Under the pieces are notes generated by a model. That model saw only the letters and a program-made list of their open reading frames with translations, was not told where the DNA came from and did no database searches. Shown piece after piece: positions 34,371 to 44,080 of a stretch of 53,004 nt of DNA; within the stretch, counting starts at the first letter, position 1, and the number at the start of each line of letters is the position of its first letter. The position numbers and the translations under genes are program-made. Source of the DNA: Nocardia asiatica NBRC 100129 (GTDB lineage Bacteria; Actinomycetota; Actinomycetes; Mycobacteriales; Mycobacteriaceae); assembly GCF_000308415.1 (NCBI RefSeq), contig NZ_BAFS01000210.1:1-53004 (forward strand), given 5' to 3'.

Positions 34371-36059
34371 CTACGCGACCGACCGGACCAGCACCTGCTG
34401 CCGCGCGCCGAAGCGGCGGAAGCGCGCACGGCGCTCGTCGGCCAGCTCGGCGCCGCTGCGCCCCGCCAGCTCGCCGAGGGTCGCGGCCAGGGCGCGGCGC
34501 AGCTGTTCGGCCGCGGCCACGGGCGACGCGCCCACGTCGTCGCCCGGCTCGGGCAGCACCGCGTCGACCACACCGAGACGGAGCAGGTCCCGCGCGGTCA
34601 GCGCGAGCGCGGCCGCCGCGGCCGGTGCGGCGGCCGGATCGTTCCAGACGATCGCCGCGCACCCCTCCGGGCTGATCACCGAGTACGTGCCGTTCGCGAA
34701 CATCAGCACCCGGTTCGCGACGCCGAGCGCGAGGGCTCCGCCGCTGCCACCCTCCCCGACCACCACGCTGATCACCGGGACCCGCAGCGCGGACATCAAC
34801 CGGATGTTCTCCGCGATGACCATCGCCTGCCCTTGCTCCTCGGCGGTCGCGCCCGGGTACGCGCCGGGCGTGTCGATCAAGGTGATGACGGGTAGCCCGA
34901 GCTTCTCGGCCAGCCGCATGAGCCGCGCCGCCTTGCGATATCCGGCCGGGGTCGGCATGCCGAAGTTGCGTTCCATCAGTTCCTTCGGATCGTGTCCCTT
35001 CTGGTGGCCGATCACCATCACCGGCTGTCCGCCCAGCCACGCCGTTCCGCCCACCACCGCGGCGCAGTCGCCCGAGATCCGGTCACCGCGCAGTTCGCGG
35101 AACTCGTCGAAGGCCAATGCGAAGTAGTCCAGCGCGGTCGGGCGCTGCGGAGCCCGCGCCCGCCGCACCTGCGTCCACGGGTCGGTCTCGGGAATGCGGG
35201 CCGGATCGGTGATCATTCCCGCGTCCGCGGGGACGAAGGTCTCGGCGGGATCGACCGGCCCGGCGACCCGCAGCAACGCGCCGAGCGCTCGGCGCAGACT
35301 CGTTCGCGGCACGATCATGTCGATGAGCCCGCGTTCGAGCAGGAATTCGGCGGTCTGGAACTTCGGCGGCAATTCCTGCCGGATGGTCTGCTCGATCACC
35401 CGGCGCCCCGCGAACCCGAGGCGCGCGCCCGGCTCGGCGATCAGCACGTCGCAGAGGGTGGCGAAGGAGGCCGCCACCCCGCCGTAGGTGGGGTCGGTGA
35501 TCACGCTGACCGTGAGGATGCCCGCCCGGTCCAGCTGCTCGAGCGCCGCGCTCGTCTTGGCCATCTGCATCAGCGACAGCGGGCCCTCCTGCATCCGGGC
35601 GCCACCGGACGCGGTGACGATGATCAGCGGAACTCGGCGCTCCAGGGCGAGTTCCGCCGCCGCGGTGATCATCTCGCCGACCGCGGTGCCGAGGCTGCCG
35701 CCCAGGAAGCGGAAGTCCATGGCGGCGAGGACCACCGTCCGGCCCTCGATCGCGGCCAGCGCGCACAGCACCGCGTCGGGCATACCGGTGCGGACGCGAG
35801 CGGCGGCCAGTCGATCCGGGTAGGGCTTCGTGTCGATGAAGCTCAGCGGGTCGTCGTCGGTGGCGGCGACCGGCAGCGGCTCGAAGCGCCCTTCGTCGGC
35901 GAGCTGCTCCACGCGCTGCCGCGCGCTGATCGGCGTGTGCCTGCCGCATTCACCGCAGACGCCGAGGTCGCGGGTGAACCGCTTGCCGTACAGCGGGATC
36001 AGGCATGCCGGGCAGAGCACCCAGTCCGCGGCGCCGTCCTGGCCGTGTGCTGACTTCAT
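34371..36059 (-). CDS. Fused acetyl-CoA carboxyltransferase (AccD-AccA)
   Basis: This reads as 562 residues from an ATG at 36059 with AGGAGA upstream. The N-terminal half is AccD-like, with a four-Cys zinc ribbon ([10 protein letters not shown] at 16-25 and CGECGRH at 35-41) and the acyl-CoA site [19 protein letters not shown]. The C-terminal half is AccA-like ([43 protein letters not shown]). The fused form moves the carboxyl from biotin to acetyl-CoA. It is found mainly beside aromatic polyketide synthases. It is divergent from the KS gene across the SARP site, so the same activator may drive both. Confidence 0.92.
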   Translation of the reverse strand: MKSAHGQDGAADWVLCPACLIPLYGKRFTRDLGVCGECGRHTPISARQRVEQLADEGRFEPLPVAATDDDPLSFIDTKPYPDRLAAARVRTGMPDAVLCALAAIEGRTVVLAAMDFRFLGGSLGTAVGEMITAAAELALERRVPLIIVTASGGARMQEGPLSLMQMAKTSAALEQLDRAGILTVSVITDPTYGGVAASFATLCDVLIAEPGARLGFAGRRVIEQTIRQELPPKFQTAEFLLERGLIDMIVPRTSLRRALGALLRVAGPVDPAETFVPADAGMITDPARIPETDPWTQVRRARAPQRPTALDYFALAFDEFRELRGDRISGDCAAVVGGTAWLGGQPVMVIGHQKGHDPKELMERNFGMPTPAGYRKAARLMRLAEKLGLPVITLIDTPGAYPGATAEEQGQAMVIAENIRLMSALRVPVISVVVGEGGSGGALALGVANRVLMFANGTYSVISPEGCAAIVWNDPAAAPAAAAALALTARDLLRLGVVDAVLPEPGDDVGASPVAAAEQLRRALAATLGELAGRSGAELADERRARFRRFGARQQVLVRSVA

Positions 36060-36169
36060 CACGCGTGTCTCCTGTGCTCGGGAACGGGTGACCGATCCGG
36101 GCAGCGCCGGCCGGACGATCACAGCGACAGCCTGCGCCCCACCGCTAGAGAACAACTCGACTCGCCGGC

Positions 36170-36187
36170 TCGAGCGAGGTTCGAGGG
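36170..36187 (+). promoter_or_regulatory. SARP-type direct repeat in the KS/carboxylase divergent promoter
   Basis: TCGAGCG at 36170-36176 and TCGAGGG at 36181-36187 are two heptamers with a 4-bp spacer, the exact 11-bp pitch known for SARP sites. Further TCGAT copies follow at 36194 and 36201. The site is 43 bp before the first ATG and 111 bp from the carboxyltransferase start. Confidence 0.7.
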
Positions 36188-36229
36188 TCCTGCTCGATGC
36201 TCGATCACACCATCGAAGGGAGAAACGCC

Positions 36230-36262
36230 ATGAAAGCCAAAGCATCCGGTGGTGCGCGGTGA
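36230..36262 (+). CDS. Ten-codon leader ORF coupled to the ketosynthase
   Basis: An ATG at 36230 follows a strong GAAGGGAGAAACGCC and encodes [10 protein letters not shown]. Its TGA (36260-36262) overlaps the GTG start of the ketosynthase (GTGA at 36259). The ketosynthase has no good ribosome site of its own nearby, so ribosomes probably load here and restart. The peptide itself may have no function. Confidence 0.55.
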   Translation: MKAKASGGAR

Positions 36263-37527
36263 GCCGCCGCGTCGTCGTCACCGGGCTCGGCGTCCGCGCG
36301 CCCGGCGGCTCGGGCAAGGACGAGTTCTGGAAGCTGCTGTCGGAAGGCCGCACCGCGACCCGCCGGATCTCGTTCTTCGACGCCTCGCCGTACCGGTCCC
36401 AGGTGGCCGGCGAAGCGGACTTCGACCCGGCTCGAGAAGGATTGTCGCCCAGGGAGATCCGACGCATGGACCGGGCGGTGCAGTTCGCCGTGGTCTGCGC
36501 GCGGGAGGCGGTGGCCGACAGCGGGTTCGACCTCGCCGCGGTCGATCCGCACCGGCTCGGCGTGAGCCTCGGCAGTGCGGTCGCCGCGGCCACCAGCCTG
36601 GAGCGCGAATACCTGGTGCTGTCGGACTCCGGGAAGAACTGGCTGGTCGACGAGACGTACCTCTCGCCGCACATGTTCGACTACATGATTCCCAGCGTGA
36701 TGCCCGCGGAAGTGGCCTGGAGCGTGGGGGCCGAGGGACCGGTGGCGATGGTCTCCAACGGGTGCACCTCGGGGCTGGACTCGGTCGGGCACGCCGTGCA
36801 GTTGATCCGCGAGGGCTCGGCGGACGTCATGGTGGCGGGCGCGTCGGACACCCCCATCACGCCGATCGTGGTGGCCTGCTTCGACGCGATCAAAGCGACC
36901 ACGCCGCGCAACGACGAGGCGGAGGTGGCCTCGCGGCCGTTCGACAACTCGCGCAACGGATTCGTGCTCGCCGAGGGCGCCGCGATGTTCGTGCTGGAGG
37001 ACTACGAGAGCGCCCGCGAGCGCGGCGCGCACATCTACGCCGAGATCACCGGTTACGCGACCCGGTGCAACGCCTATCACATGACGGGGCTGAAGGCGGA
37101 CGGCCGCGAGATGGCCGAGGCGATCCGGGTCGCGCTCGACGAATCCCGGATCGACCCGACGGGCGTGGACTACGTCAACGCGCACGGCTCCGGCACCAGG
37201 CAGAACGACCGGCACGAGACCGCCGCGGTGAAGCGCAGCCTCGGTGCGCACGCCTACGCCACGCCGATGAGCTCGATCAAGTCGATGGTGGGGCACTCGC
37301 TCGGCGCGATCGGCTCGGTCGAGATCGCCGCCTCCTTGCTCGCGCTGGAACACCAGGTGGTGCCCCCGACGGCGAACCTGCACGAACCCGATCCCGAATG
37401 CGATCTGGACTACGTGCCACTGGTCGCACGGGACCACCGGATGGACACCGTGCTCACCGTGGGCAGCGGATTCGGCGGCTTCCAGAGCGCGATGGTGCTG
37501 CGCAAGGCGGAGGCGGTGACGGCATGA
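36259..37527 (+). CDS. Type II PKS ketosynthase alpha (KS)
   Basis: This reads as 422 residues from a GTG at 36259 coupled to a short leader ORF. The active-site Cys169 lies in [12 protein letters not shown], and the two histidines in NAHGSGT and GHSLGAIGS. It condenses malonyl units on the acyl carrier protein as a heterodimer with the chain-length factor. Cys169 has the same number as in the actinorhodin KS. It overlaps the CLF gene by ATGA, ensuring equal synthesis. It is the first full gene of the rightward polyketide operon. Confidence 0.95.
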   Translation: MSRRVVVTGLGVRAPGGSGKDEFWKLLSEGRTATRRISFFDASPYRSQVAGEADFDPAREGLSPREIRRMDRAVQFAVVCAREAVADSGFDLAAVDPHRLGVSLGSAVAAATSLEREYLVLSDSGKNWLVDETYLSPHMFDYMIPSVMPAEVAWSVGAEGPVAMVSNGCTSGLDSVGHAVQLIREGSADVMVAGASDTPITPIVVACFDAIKATTPRNDEAEVASRPFDNSRNGFVLAEGAAMFVLEDYESARERGAHIYAEITGYATRCNAYHMTGLKADGREMAEAIRVALDESRIDPTGVDYVNAHGSGTRQNDRHETAAVKRSLGAHAYATPMSSIKSMVGHSLGAIGSVEIAASLLALEHQVVPPTANLHEPDPECDLDYVPLVARDHRMDTVLTVGSGFGGFQSAMVLRKAEAVTA

Positions 37528-38762
37528 TCCTCGTGACCGGAATGGGAGTGCTCGCGCCGAACGGACACGGTGTGGAGCGTTTCTGGGACGCCGTGCTCGC
37601 CGGGCGCGGCGGCATCGCGCCGCTCACCCGCTTCGACACCAGCCGCTCGGCGGCGCGCCTGGCCGGCCAGGTGGCCGATTTCGACGCCGGTGAGCACCTG
37701 CCGAGCCGGCTGCTGCCGCAGACGGACATCTCGACGCGGATGGCGCTGGTCGCCGCGCAGTGGGCGCTGGACGACGCGAAGGTCGACACCGCCACGCTGA
37801 CCGACTACGACATGGGCGTGGTGACCGGGAACGCCTCCGGCGGATTCGAGTTCACCCATCGCGAGTTCCACAAACTGTGGTCGCTCGGCTCCGAGCACGT
37901 CAGCGTGTACGAGTCCTTCGCGTGGTTCTACGCGGTCAACACCGGCCAGATCTCCATCCGGCACGGCATGCGCGGCCCGAGCAGCGCCTTGGTCGCCGAG
38001 CAGGCGGGCGGGCTGGACGCGATCGGCCACGCGCGCCGCACCGTGCGACGCGGGACACCGCTGGTGGTCACCGGTGGCGTCGACTCCGCGCTGGATCCGT
38101 GGGGCTGGGCCGCTCATCTGTCCAGCGGCGCGGTGAGCACCGCCACCGACCCCGAACGCGCCTATCTGCCGTTCGACACCGCCGCGGCCGGATACGTGCC
38201 CGGCGAGGGCGGTGCGATGCTGGTCGTCGAGGACGCCGCCGCCGCGCGGGCTCGCGGCGTACCGAAGGTGCACGGCGAGATCGCCGGCTACGCCTCGACC
38301 TTCGACCCGCCGCCCGGTTCCGGCCGGCCGACGGGCCTGCGTCGCGCCGCCGAACTCGCGCTGGCCGACGCCGGGATGACGACCGGTGACATCGACGTGG
38401 TGTTCGCCGACGCCTCCGGCCTGCCCGAGCGCGACCGCGACGAGGCCGCCGCCATCGAGGCCCTGTTCGGCCCCGGCGCCGTTCCGGTCACCGCGTCGAA
38501 ACCGCTGACCGGGCGCCTGTTCTCGGGTGCGGGCCCGCTCGACGTCGTCACCGCGCTGCTGGCGATGCGGGACTCGGTGATCCCGCCGACCGCCCACACC
38601 ACCACCCTCGCCGAGGACTACCGGATCGACCTGGTTCTCGGCGCCCCGCGCACCGCCACCATCGGCGGCGCGCTCGTTCTGGCTCGCGGGCGCTGGGGTT
38701 TCAACTCCGCGGTCGTCGTGCGCGCCGTTTCCGACCGAGAACTGCCCAGGAGCGACTCATGA
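37524..38762 (+). CDS. Type II PKS chain-length factor (KS beta)
   Basis: This reads as 412 residues from an ATG at 37524. It is KS-like but with Gln160 in place of the active-site Cys ([12 protein letters not shown]), the hallmark of CLFs. The helix lining the polyketide tunnel reads FEFTHREF, so the gate residues corresponding to Phe109, Thr112 and Phe116 of the actinorhodin CLF are Phe108, Thr111 and Phe115 here. These bulky residues predict a 16-carbon octaketide. It overlaps the ACP gene by ATGA. Confidence 0.95.
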   Translation: MILVTGMGVLAPNGHGVERFWDAVLAGRGGIAPLTRFDTSRSAARLAGQVADFDAGEHLPSRLLPQTDISTRMALVAAQWALDDAKVDTATLTDYDMGVVTGNASGGFEFTHREFHKLWSLGSEHVSVYESFAWFYAVNTGQISIRHGMRGPSSALVAEQAGGLDAIGHARRTVRRGTPLVVTGGVDSALDPWGWAAHLSSGAVSTATDPERAYLPFDTAAAGYVPGEGGAMLVVEDAAAARARGVPKVHGEIAGYASTFDPPPGSGRPTGLRRAAELALADAGMTTGDIDVVFADASGLPERDRDEAAAIEALFGPGAVPVTASKPLTGRLFSGAGPLDVVTALLAMRDSVIPPTAHTTTLAEDYRIDLVLGAPRTATIGGALVLARGRWGFNSAVVVRAVSDRELPRSDS

Positions 38763-39013
38763 CCATGACCATCACCGAATTGCGCGGCATTCTCGTGGCC
38801 TGCGCGGGCGGCGAGGATCTCGCCGAACTCGACAGCGACATCGCCGGCGTGGAATTCGAGGAGCTGGGCTACGACTCGCTCGCGCTCATCGAGACCGCGG
38901 CGCGGATCCAGCGCGATTTCGGCGTGACGATCCCGGAGGAACAGCTCATCGAGGTCAAGACGCCGCAAGAGCTGGTCGACATCGTGAACGCGCAACTGCG
39001 GGGTGTGGCATGA
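38759..39013 (+). CDS. Type II PKS acyl carrier protein
   Basis: This reads as 84 residues from an ATG at 38759. Ser40 in GYDSLALIE is the phosphopantetheine attachment site. Flanking helices (LRGILVACAG, QELVDIVNAQL) fit the four-helix ACP fold. It carries the growing chain between KS/CLF, ketoreductase and cyclases. A malonyl transferase and a phosphopantetheinyl transferase are not in the window, so they must come from elsewhere. ATGA overlaps link it to both neighbours. Confidence 0.95.
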   Translation: MTMTITELRGILVACAGGEDLAELDSDIAGVEFEELGYDSLALIETAARIQRDFGVTIPEEQLIEVKTPQELVDIVNAQLRGVA

Positions 39014-39948
39014 GCGCCACGGTGCTGACCCACTCGAAGGTGGTGCAAGCGGCGCCCGAGCTGGTCTACGGCCTGGTCGCCGATGTGACCAGGTGGCCGG
39101 TGATCTTCGAGCCCAGCGTGCTGGTGCGCCACCTGCACCGCGGGCCGGAGGAGGAGCGCTTCCAGCTGTGGGCGACCGTCGGCGGCACGGTGCGGAACTG
39201 GACGTCGCGGCGGGTGCTGGACGCCGGGCAGCGCCGCATCGTCTTCGAGCAGGAACGCAGTCAGACGCCCATCGCGTCGATGGGCGGCGGCTGGTCGTTC
39301 CGGGAGATCGCCCCCGGCACGACGAAGGTCACGCTGGACCACCACTTCACCGTGGTGGACGGCGTCGATCCCGAGCAGGTGGCGGCTTCGGTGGATCGCA
39401 ACAGCGAGAGCGAACTCGCGGCGCTGGCCCGCATCGCCGAACTCGGCCACCCGGTGGACGAGGTGATCCACACCTTCGCCGACACGGTGACGCTGGACTG
39501 CTCGGCGGCCGAAGTCTACGACTTCGTCTACCACAGCGAACGCTGGCCGGAGCACGTGCCGCACGTCGGCCGCATCGAGCTCACCGAGGATTCCGAGGGT
39601 GTGCAGCTGATGGAGATGGACACGGTCACCGCGGGCGGTATTCCGCACACCACCAAGTCGATCCGGGTGTGCTTCCCCGGCCTGCGGATCGACTACAAGC
39701 AGTTGGTGCCGCCCGCGATACTGTTCGGCCACAGCGGCGCATGGGAGTTCGACGACCGACCGGACGGCGCGGTGGTGACCGCGCGGCACACGGTCGCGAT
39801 CAATCCCGCGGCGGCGCGCGAAATACTGGGCCCGGACACGGATCTCGCCGACGCCCGCGCGTATCTGACCGAGGCGCTGTCGGCCAACAGCCGCAACACG
39901 CTGCGGTGCGCACAGCGCTACGCCGCGACGACGAAGTCGCCGACATGA
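39010..39948 (+). CDS. Didomain aromatase/cyclase (ActVII type)
   Basis: This reads as 312 residues from an ATG at 39010. Two START-like domains follow each other: about 1-145 (PELVYGLVADVTRWPVIFEP) and about 155-312 (AAEVYDFVYHSERWPEHVPH). Each has the conserved Trp-Pro before the cavity helix. Didomain ARO/CYCs close and aromatise the first ring of chains reduced at C9, so it matches the ActIII-type ketoreductase at 44966. ATGA overlaps on both sides. Confidence 0.92.
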   Translation: MSATVLTHSKVVQAAPELVYGLVADVTRWPVIFEPSVLVRHLHRGPEEERFQLWATVGGTVRNWTSRRVLDAGQRRIVFEQERSQTPIASMGGGWSFREIAPGTTKVTLDHHFTVVDGVDPEQVAASVDRNSESELAALARIAELGHPVDEVIHTFADTVTLDCSAAEVYDFVYHSERWPEHVPHVGRIELTEDSEGVQLMEMDTVTAGGIPHTTKSIRVCFPGLRIDYKQLVPPAILFGHSGAWEFDDRPDGAVVTARHTVAINPAAAREILGPDTDLADARAYLTEALSANSRNTLRCAQRYAATTKSPT

Positions 39949-40871
39949 CCGCCACGGAGACGGCCGCGCTACCGCGCGTGCGGGAGATCGCCGACGGCGT
40001 GTACGCCTACACGCACAATCGCGGCGGCTGGTGCGTCAGCAACGCCGGCGTGCTGGTCGGGCCGGACGGCGCGGTGGTGATCGACACGCTGGCGACGGAG
40101 GGACGCACCCGCGCGCTCGTCGAGTTCGTCGACGGGCTCGGCACCGGCCCGGCCCGCACCATCGTGAACACCCACCACCACGGCGACCACAACTTCGGCA
40201 ACCACTTGTTCGGACCGGCCGCCGTCGTCATCGGCCACGACCGGATCCGGCCGGAGATGATCGAGACGGGGCTGGCGCTGACGAAGCTGTGGCCGGACGT
40301 CAATTGGGGCGACGTACGGGTCACGCTGCCGAGCATCACGTTCAACTTCCGCCTGACCTTGCACCGTGGCGAGCGCCGGGTGGAGCTCATCCACTTCGGA
40401 ACCGCCGCGCACACCACCAACGACGTGGTGGCGTGGCTGCCCGAAGAACGGGTGCTGTTCGCCGGGGACCTGGTGATGGCGGGCGCGGCGCCGTTCTGCC
40501 TGATGGGATCGATCAGCGGTTCGATGACCGCGGTTCGGCGGCTGGCCGCGCTGGGCGCCGAGACGGTCGTCGCCGGGCACGGCCCGGTCACCGGGCCGGA
40601 GATCTTCGATCAGACGCTGCGGTATCTGAGCTGGGTACAGAACCTGGCCGCGGAGGGACGCGCACTCGGGCTCACACCGCTGGCGATCGCGCTCGAGGCC
40701 GACCACGGCGAGTTCGCCGACCTGGTCGACCAGGAGCGGTTGGTCGGCAACCTGTATCGCGCGGACGCGGAACTTTCCGGCAGGCGGCTCGGCGAGCCGC
40801 TGGACGTGCTCGCGATATTCGACGAGATGGTGCTCTACAACGGCGGGCGGGTGCCGACATGCCTGGCGTGA
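39945..40871 (+). CDS. Metallo-beta-lactamase fold cyclase (ActIV-like)
   Basis: This reads as 308 residues from an ATG at 39945. The zinc motif HHHGDH is at 77-82 and the other ligands appear in HFGTAAHTTNDVV, FAGDLV and AGHGPV. In the act cluster the gene at this place, actIV, is an MBL-fold second-ring cyclase that also releases the chain from the ACP. Position directly after the didomain cyclase makes the same role likely here. It overlaps the next gene by 13 nt. Confidence 0.85.
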   Translation: MTATETAALPRVREIADGVYAYTHNRGGWCVSNAGVLVGPDGAVVIDTLATEGRTRALVEFVDGLGTGPARTIVNTHHHGDHNFGNHLFGPAAVVIGHDRIRPEMIETGLALTKLWPDVNWGDVRVTLPSITFNFRLTLHRGERRVELIHFGTAAHTTNDVVAWLPEERVLFAGDLVMAGAAPFCLMGSISGSMTAVRRLAALGAETVVAGHGPVTGPEIFDQTLRYLSWVQNLAAEGRALGLTPLAIALEADHGEFADLVDQERLVGNLYRADAELSGRRLGEPLDVLAIFDEMVLYNGGRVPTCLA

Positions 40872-42121
40872 GATCCGATTCCGCCCGGGTCTGCGTGCTC
40901 GGCGGCGGCCCCGCCGGGCTGATGACCGGTCTGCTGCTGGCACGCTCCGGCGTCGAGGTGCTCGTGCTGGAGAAGCATCCGGACTTCCTGCGGGATTTCC
41001 GGGGCGACACCGTGCACCCCTCGACGCTGCTCGCGATGGACGAACTCGGATTGGCCGAGGAATTCCTCGCACTGCCGCACGTCGAGCTGCCCCAGCTGCC
41101 CATGGCGACCGCGACCGGTCCGGTGGTGTTCGCGGACTTCAGCGCCCTGCCCGGCCCATTCCCGTTCGTGGCGTTCATGCCGCAGTGGGACGTGCTGAAT
41201 TTCCTCGCCGAGGCGGGCCGCCGCTGTCCCGGCTTCCGGTTGGTGCGGCAAGCGGAGGTCACCGAGCTGGTCCAGCGCGACGGCGCGGTGACCGGCGTCC
41301 GCGCCGAGACGGCCGATGGACCGCTGGAGGTCGCCGCCGATCTGGTGATCGCGGCCGACGGCCGACATTCGATCGTGCGCCGGTCCGGGCTGCTCGAGGT
41401 CGCCGCCAGCGCGGCGCCCATGGACGTGCTCTGGTTCCGGGTCGGCAAGCCGGAGGGCGAACGGCTGCCCACCGTGCGCAGTGGGAAGGGATTCTTCATC
41501 GTCTGTATCGATCGCGGAGACTATCTCCAGGTCGCGTACATGATCCCGAAGGGTGGTTTCGCGACGATCCGGGACGCGGGGATCACACGGTTTCGCGCGG
41601 ACCTGGCCGCCGTCTATCCGGTGCTCGCGTCCCGTCTGGACGCGGAGATCCTGCACTGGGACGACGTGAAGCCGCTCGATGTCCGGGTGGATCGGCTGCG
41701 CCGCTGGTATCGCCCGGGGCTGGTGGCGATCGGGGACGCGGCGCACGCGATGTCCCCGGCGGGCGGGGTCGGGATCAACCTGGCGATCCAGGACGCCATC
41801 GCGACCGCCCGGTTACTGGGACCCGTCCTCGCCGCGGGGGCGACGCCGTCCACGGCTCAGCTGCGCGCCGTCCAGCACCGCCGCGAATTCCCCATGCGCG
41901 TCGTGCAATTCGCGCAATTGCACTTGCTGGCCGATCTCTACCCCAGCGCCGGGCGACCCGGGACCGACAAGCCGCTGCTGGTCCGGCTGCTCCGCCGCTT
42001 CCCGCGCCTGCCCCGGCTGGTAGCCCGGGTGATCGGCCTCGGCATCCGTCCCGAGCCGGTGCCGCCCGCGGCGGCCTCGATCGGAAACGTCACGGCCATA
42101 ACGAGACTCAGGGAGAACTGA
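40859..42121 (+). CDS. FAD-dependent aromatic monooxygenase (PHBH type)
   Basis: This reads as 420 residues from an ATG at 40859, inside the end of the MBL gene. The FAD loop is CVLGGGPAGLMTGLLLARSG. The DG motif occurs in VIAADGRHSIVRR and the GD motif in GDAAHAMSPAGGVGINLA. Such enzymes hydroxylate aromatic rings or carry out epoxidation or oxidative cleavage in polyketide tailoring, with NAD(P)H. The early segment DFRGDTVHPSTL is shared with FAD oxidoreductases of this type. It probably adds oxygen to the tricyclic intermediate. Confidence 0.9.
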   Translation: MPGVRSDSARVCVLGGGPAGLMTGLLLARSGVEVLVLEKHPDFLRDFRGDTVHPSTLLAMDELGLAEEFLALPHVELPQLPMATATGPVVFADFSALPGPFPFVAFMPQWDVLNFLAEAGRRCPGFRLVRQAEVTELVQRDGAVTGVRAETADGPLEVAADLVIAADGRHSIVRRSGLLEVAASAAPMDVLWFRVGKPEGERLPTVRSGKGFFIVCIDRGDYLQVAYMIPKGGFATIRDAGITRFRADLAAVYPVLASRLDAEILHWDDVKPLDVRVDRLRRWYRPGLVAIGDAAHAMSPAGGVGINLAIQDAIATARLLGPVLAAGATPSTAQLRAVQHRREFPMRVVQFAQLHLLADLYPSAGRPGTDKPLLVRLLRRFPRLPRLVARVIGLGIRPEPVPPAAASIGNVTAITRLREN

Positions 42122-42123
42122 TC

Positions 42124-42885
42124 GTGTCGACCTACCTGCTCATCCACGGCGCCTTCCACGGCGGATGGGTCTGGCAGCGGGTGGCCCCGCTGCTCGAGGA
42201 CGCGGGCCACCGCGTCCTGGCCCCCTCGCTGGTCGGTCTCGGTGACCGCGCGGACCTGCTCACCGCGGACGTCGGCCTGGACACCCATGTCCAGGACCTG
42301 ATCGACCTGATCACCGCCGAGGACCTGACCGGCATCGTGCTGGCCGGTCACAGCTACGGCGGCATCGTGATCACCGCACTGGCCGACGCGCTGCCGGACC
42401 GCATCGCCGAACTGGTCTACATCGATACCTTCGTGCCCCGTGACGGCGAAGCGGTGGCCGACATCATGCCGGGCATGGTCGACGCCTTCGCGGCCGCGGC
42501 GGCGGCAACCGGCGACGGCTGGCGGGTCCCGCCGCAAACCGAGCCCACGGGCGACGGCGGACTCTACGGCGTCACCACGGAGCCCGACCTCAGCTGGGTG
42601 GCGTCCATGCAGACGCCGCAATCGCTCGAGACCTTCCAGCAACCGATGCGAGTGGCGAATCCGGAAGCGCTGGCGGCGATTCCGGTGACGCACGTCCACT
42701 GCAGCGAAGGCGGCGAGGACTTCAAGGCGATGCGCGCGGCGATGCCACGCACCCTGCCGCCCGCCGACCTGCCCGCCGACCGCCTGCACGTGCTCCCCAC
42801 CGGGCACGACTGCATGATCACGATGCCCCGTGAATTGGCCGGATGTCTGCTGCAAAGGGCGCCCGAATCGGCATCGGCCGGCTGA
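42124..42885 (+). CDS. Alpha/beta hydrolase (salicylate-esterase-like)
   Basis: This reads as 253 residues from a GTG at 42124, two bases after the monooxygenase stop, with GGGAG upstream. Its N-terminus LLIHGAFHGGWVWQRVAPLL and the elbow GHSYGG (canonical Ser) place it in the esterase/hydroxynitrile-lyase-like group, and HDCMITMP gives the catalytic His. It could hydrolyse an ester or thioester, or help cyclisation. It ends the rightward operon before a hairpin terminator. Confidence 0.87.
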   Translation: MSTYLLIHGAFHGGWVWQRVAPLLEDAGHRVLAPSLVGLGDRADLLTADVGLDTHVQDLIDLITAEDLTGIVLAGHSYGGIVITALADALPDRIAELVYIDTFVPRDGEAVADIMPGMVDAFAAAAAATGDGWRVPPQTEPTGDGGLYGVTTEPDLSWVASMQTPQSLETFQQPMRVANPEALAAIPVTHVHCSEGGEDFKAMRAAMPRTLPPADLPADRLHVLPTGHDCMITMPRELAGCLLQRAPESASAG

Positions 42886-42902
42886 TACCGGGCCCGGCGC
42901 GG

Positions 42903-42929
42903 AGCCGGTCGTCTCCTCGACGACCGGCT
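42903..42929. terminator. Hairpin after the polyketide operon
   Basis: A perfect 11-bp stem (AGCCGGTCGTC at 42903-42913 with 42919-42929) and loop TCCTC. It lies between the hydrolase stop and the converging HxlR gene. Confidence 0.65.
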
Positions 42930-43060
42930 TCCTCGCATGCCCTCCGCACGCGCCGCGACCGGTGCACCAGCACGCGGACATCGCGGCCCTCACCCCGGCC
43001 TCTCCGAACCTTATTCGCTCACCCCGGCGGTAGATCCGCGACTACTCCAGTCGCGGACAC

Positions 43061-43456
43061 CTACGGGTGACGAGTACTGCCGGATGGTCGGATCGCACCC
43101 GCGTCATAGGCGGCGCGCGCCGCGAGGACCTCGCCGAGATGCTCACCCGACCAGGTCACGATGCTGCTGAACACCGGGGTCAGCGTCCTGGCCAGCGCGG
43201 TCGCCTCGTATTCGACGCGCGGCGGGATCTCGGCGTGGTAGGTGCGCGCGACCAGGCCGTCGCGTTCGAGCTGGCGCAAGCGCTGGGTGAGGACCTTGGG
43301 CGTCAGGCCGGGAATCCGCTGTTGCAGTTCGGTGAAGCGAAGTCTGCCGTCGTGGGTGAGAACCCAGAGCACTTGGGTGGACCAGCGGCCGAACACCAGA
43401 TCGATGACCGGTGTGATCGGGCAGGGGTCGACGAGGGTGTCGGGCGCGGTTGTCAT
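43061..43456 (-). CDS. HxlR family regulator
   Basis: This reads as 131 residues from an ATG at 43456 with GGGAGG upstream. The winged helix shows FGRWSTQVLWVLTHDGRLRF, ELQQRIPGLTPKVLTQRLRQ and LERDGLVARTYH. Cys12 in DPCPIT sits at the position used for redox or quinone sensing in HypR-type members. It is divergent from the DUF5519 gene with an inverted repeat between. It may respond to the quinone product of the cluster or to oxidative stress; this is inference. Confidence 0.88.
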   Translation of the reverse strand: MTTAPDTLVDPCPITPVIDLVFGRWSTQVLWVLTHDGRLRFTELQQRIPGLTPKVLTQRLRQLERDGLVARTYHAEIPPRVEYEATALARTLTPVFSSIVTWSGEHLGEVLAARAAYDAGAIRPSGSTRHP

Positions 43457-43487
43457 ACATCCTCCCGGTGAGTCACTTTCCACTTGG

Positions 43488-43511
43488 TTACTACTATACT
43501 TTGGGAAGTAA
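43488..43511. promoter_or_regulatory. HxlR operator candidate
   Basis: TTACT at 43488-43492 and AGTAA at 43507-43511 are inverted arms 14 bp apart in an AT-rich patch (CTACTATACTTTGGG between). HxlR proteins bind such TACT/AGTA elements. The site is 49 bp before the DUF5519 gene and 32 bp from the HxlR start. Confidence 0.6.
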
Positions 43512-43559
43512 TGTGTTTCCCAGAGTCGCGAGCACGCGAAATCCGAAGGGAGCACAGTC

Positions 43560-44051
43560 ATGACGACAACACTGGACGGACGCCTGAACCTGCCGCGCCG
43601 CTCCGGCGACCGGCCCCGCACCCGTGAGCGCACCCCGCACCAGCAGCTCAGCCAGATCTCGCCACCCGACCTGCAAGAGCAGCTGTGGTCGCGGATGACC
43701 GCGCTCGCCGACGTCCTGCCCGGCCGCAGCGGCGTATCCGTGCCGGACACCCGGGCCCTGCACCTGCGGCCCGCGATGGCCCATGGGCCGCGCGAGGCGT
43801 ACCTCGTGGGCAGCGAATTCGCCCACCTGCACGGGCACGGCGACGGCAGCCTGCACATGTGCCTGCCGAAAGAAGTCGCGGCACAGGCGCTCCGGCAGGG
43901 GTGGGCGGAACAGCATCCGATGGCCAGGCAGGGATACCTGCCCGGGACGCTGGTGATGGTCTACGGACCGCGCGATCAGGAGGAGCTGGAGGTCGTGTGG
44001 CAGCTGGTCCGGATCAGTCACCGCTTCGCCCATCGATCGGCTACAGCGTGA
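43560..44051 (+). CDS. DUF5519 (luciferase-like) family protein
   Basis: This reads as 163 residues from an ATG at 43560 with GAAGGGAG upstream. The C-terminal two thirds match the small family often called luciferase domain proteins: GSEFAHLHGHGDGSLHMCLP, AAQALRQGWAEQHPMAR, PGTLVMVYGPRDQEELEVVW. Conserved histidines suggest a ligand or metal site but the reaction is not known. It is probably controlled by the divergent HxlR regulator. Confidence 0.78.
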   Translation: MTTTLDGRLNLPRRSGDRPRTRERTPHQQLSQISPPDLQEQLWSRMTALADVLPGRSGVSVPDTRALHLRPAMAHGPREAYLVGSEFAHLHGHGDGSLHMCLPKEVAAQALRQGWAEQHPMARQGYLPGTLVMVYGPRDQEELEVVWQLVRISHRFAHRSATA

Positions 44052-44080
44052 CTAGAGCGGCAGCCGTCATCGTCGGTGCC

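Noticed and set aside
34362..35040. N-terminal extension of the biotin carboxylase frame
   Set aside because: It is an out-of-frame reading of the carboxyltransferase gene; the GTG at 34362 has a ribosome site and gives the standard AccC length.
43685..44080. N-terminal extension of the lipocalin-like frame
   Set aside because: Out-of-frame reading of the DUF5519 gene; domain homology begins at the ATG 44081.
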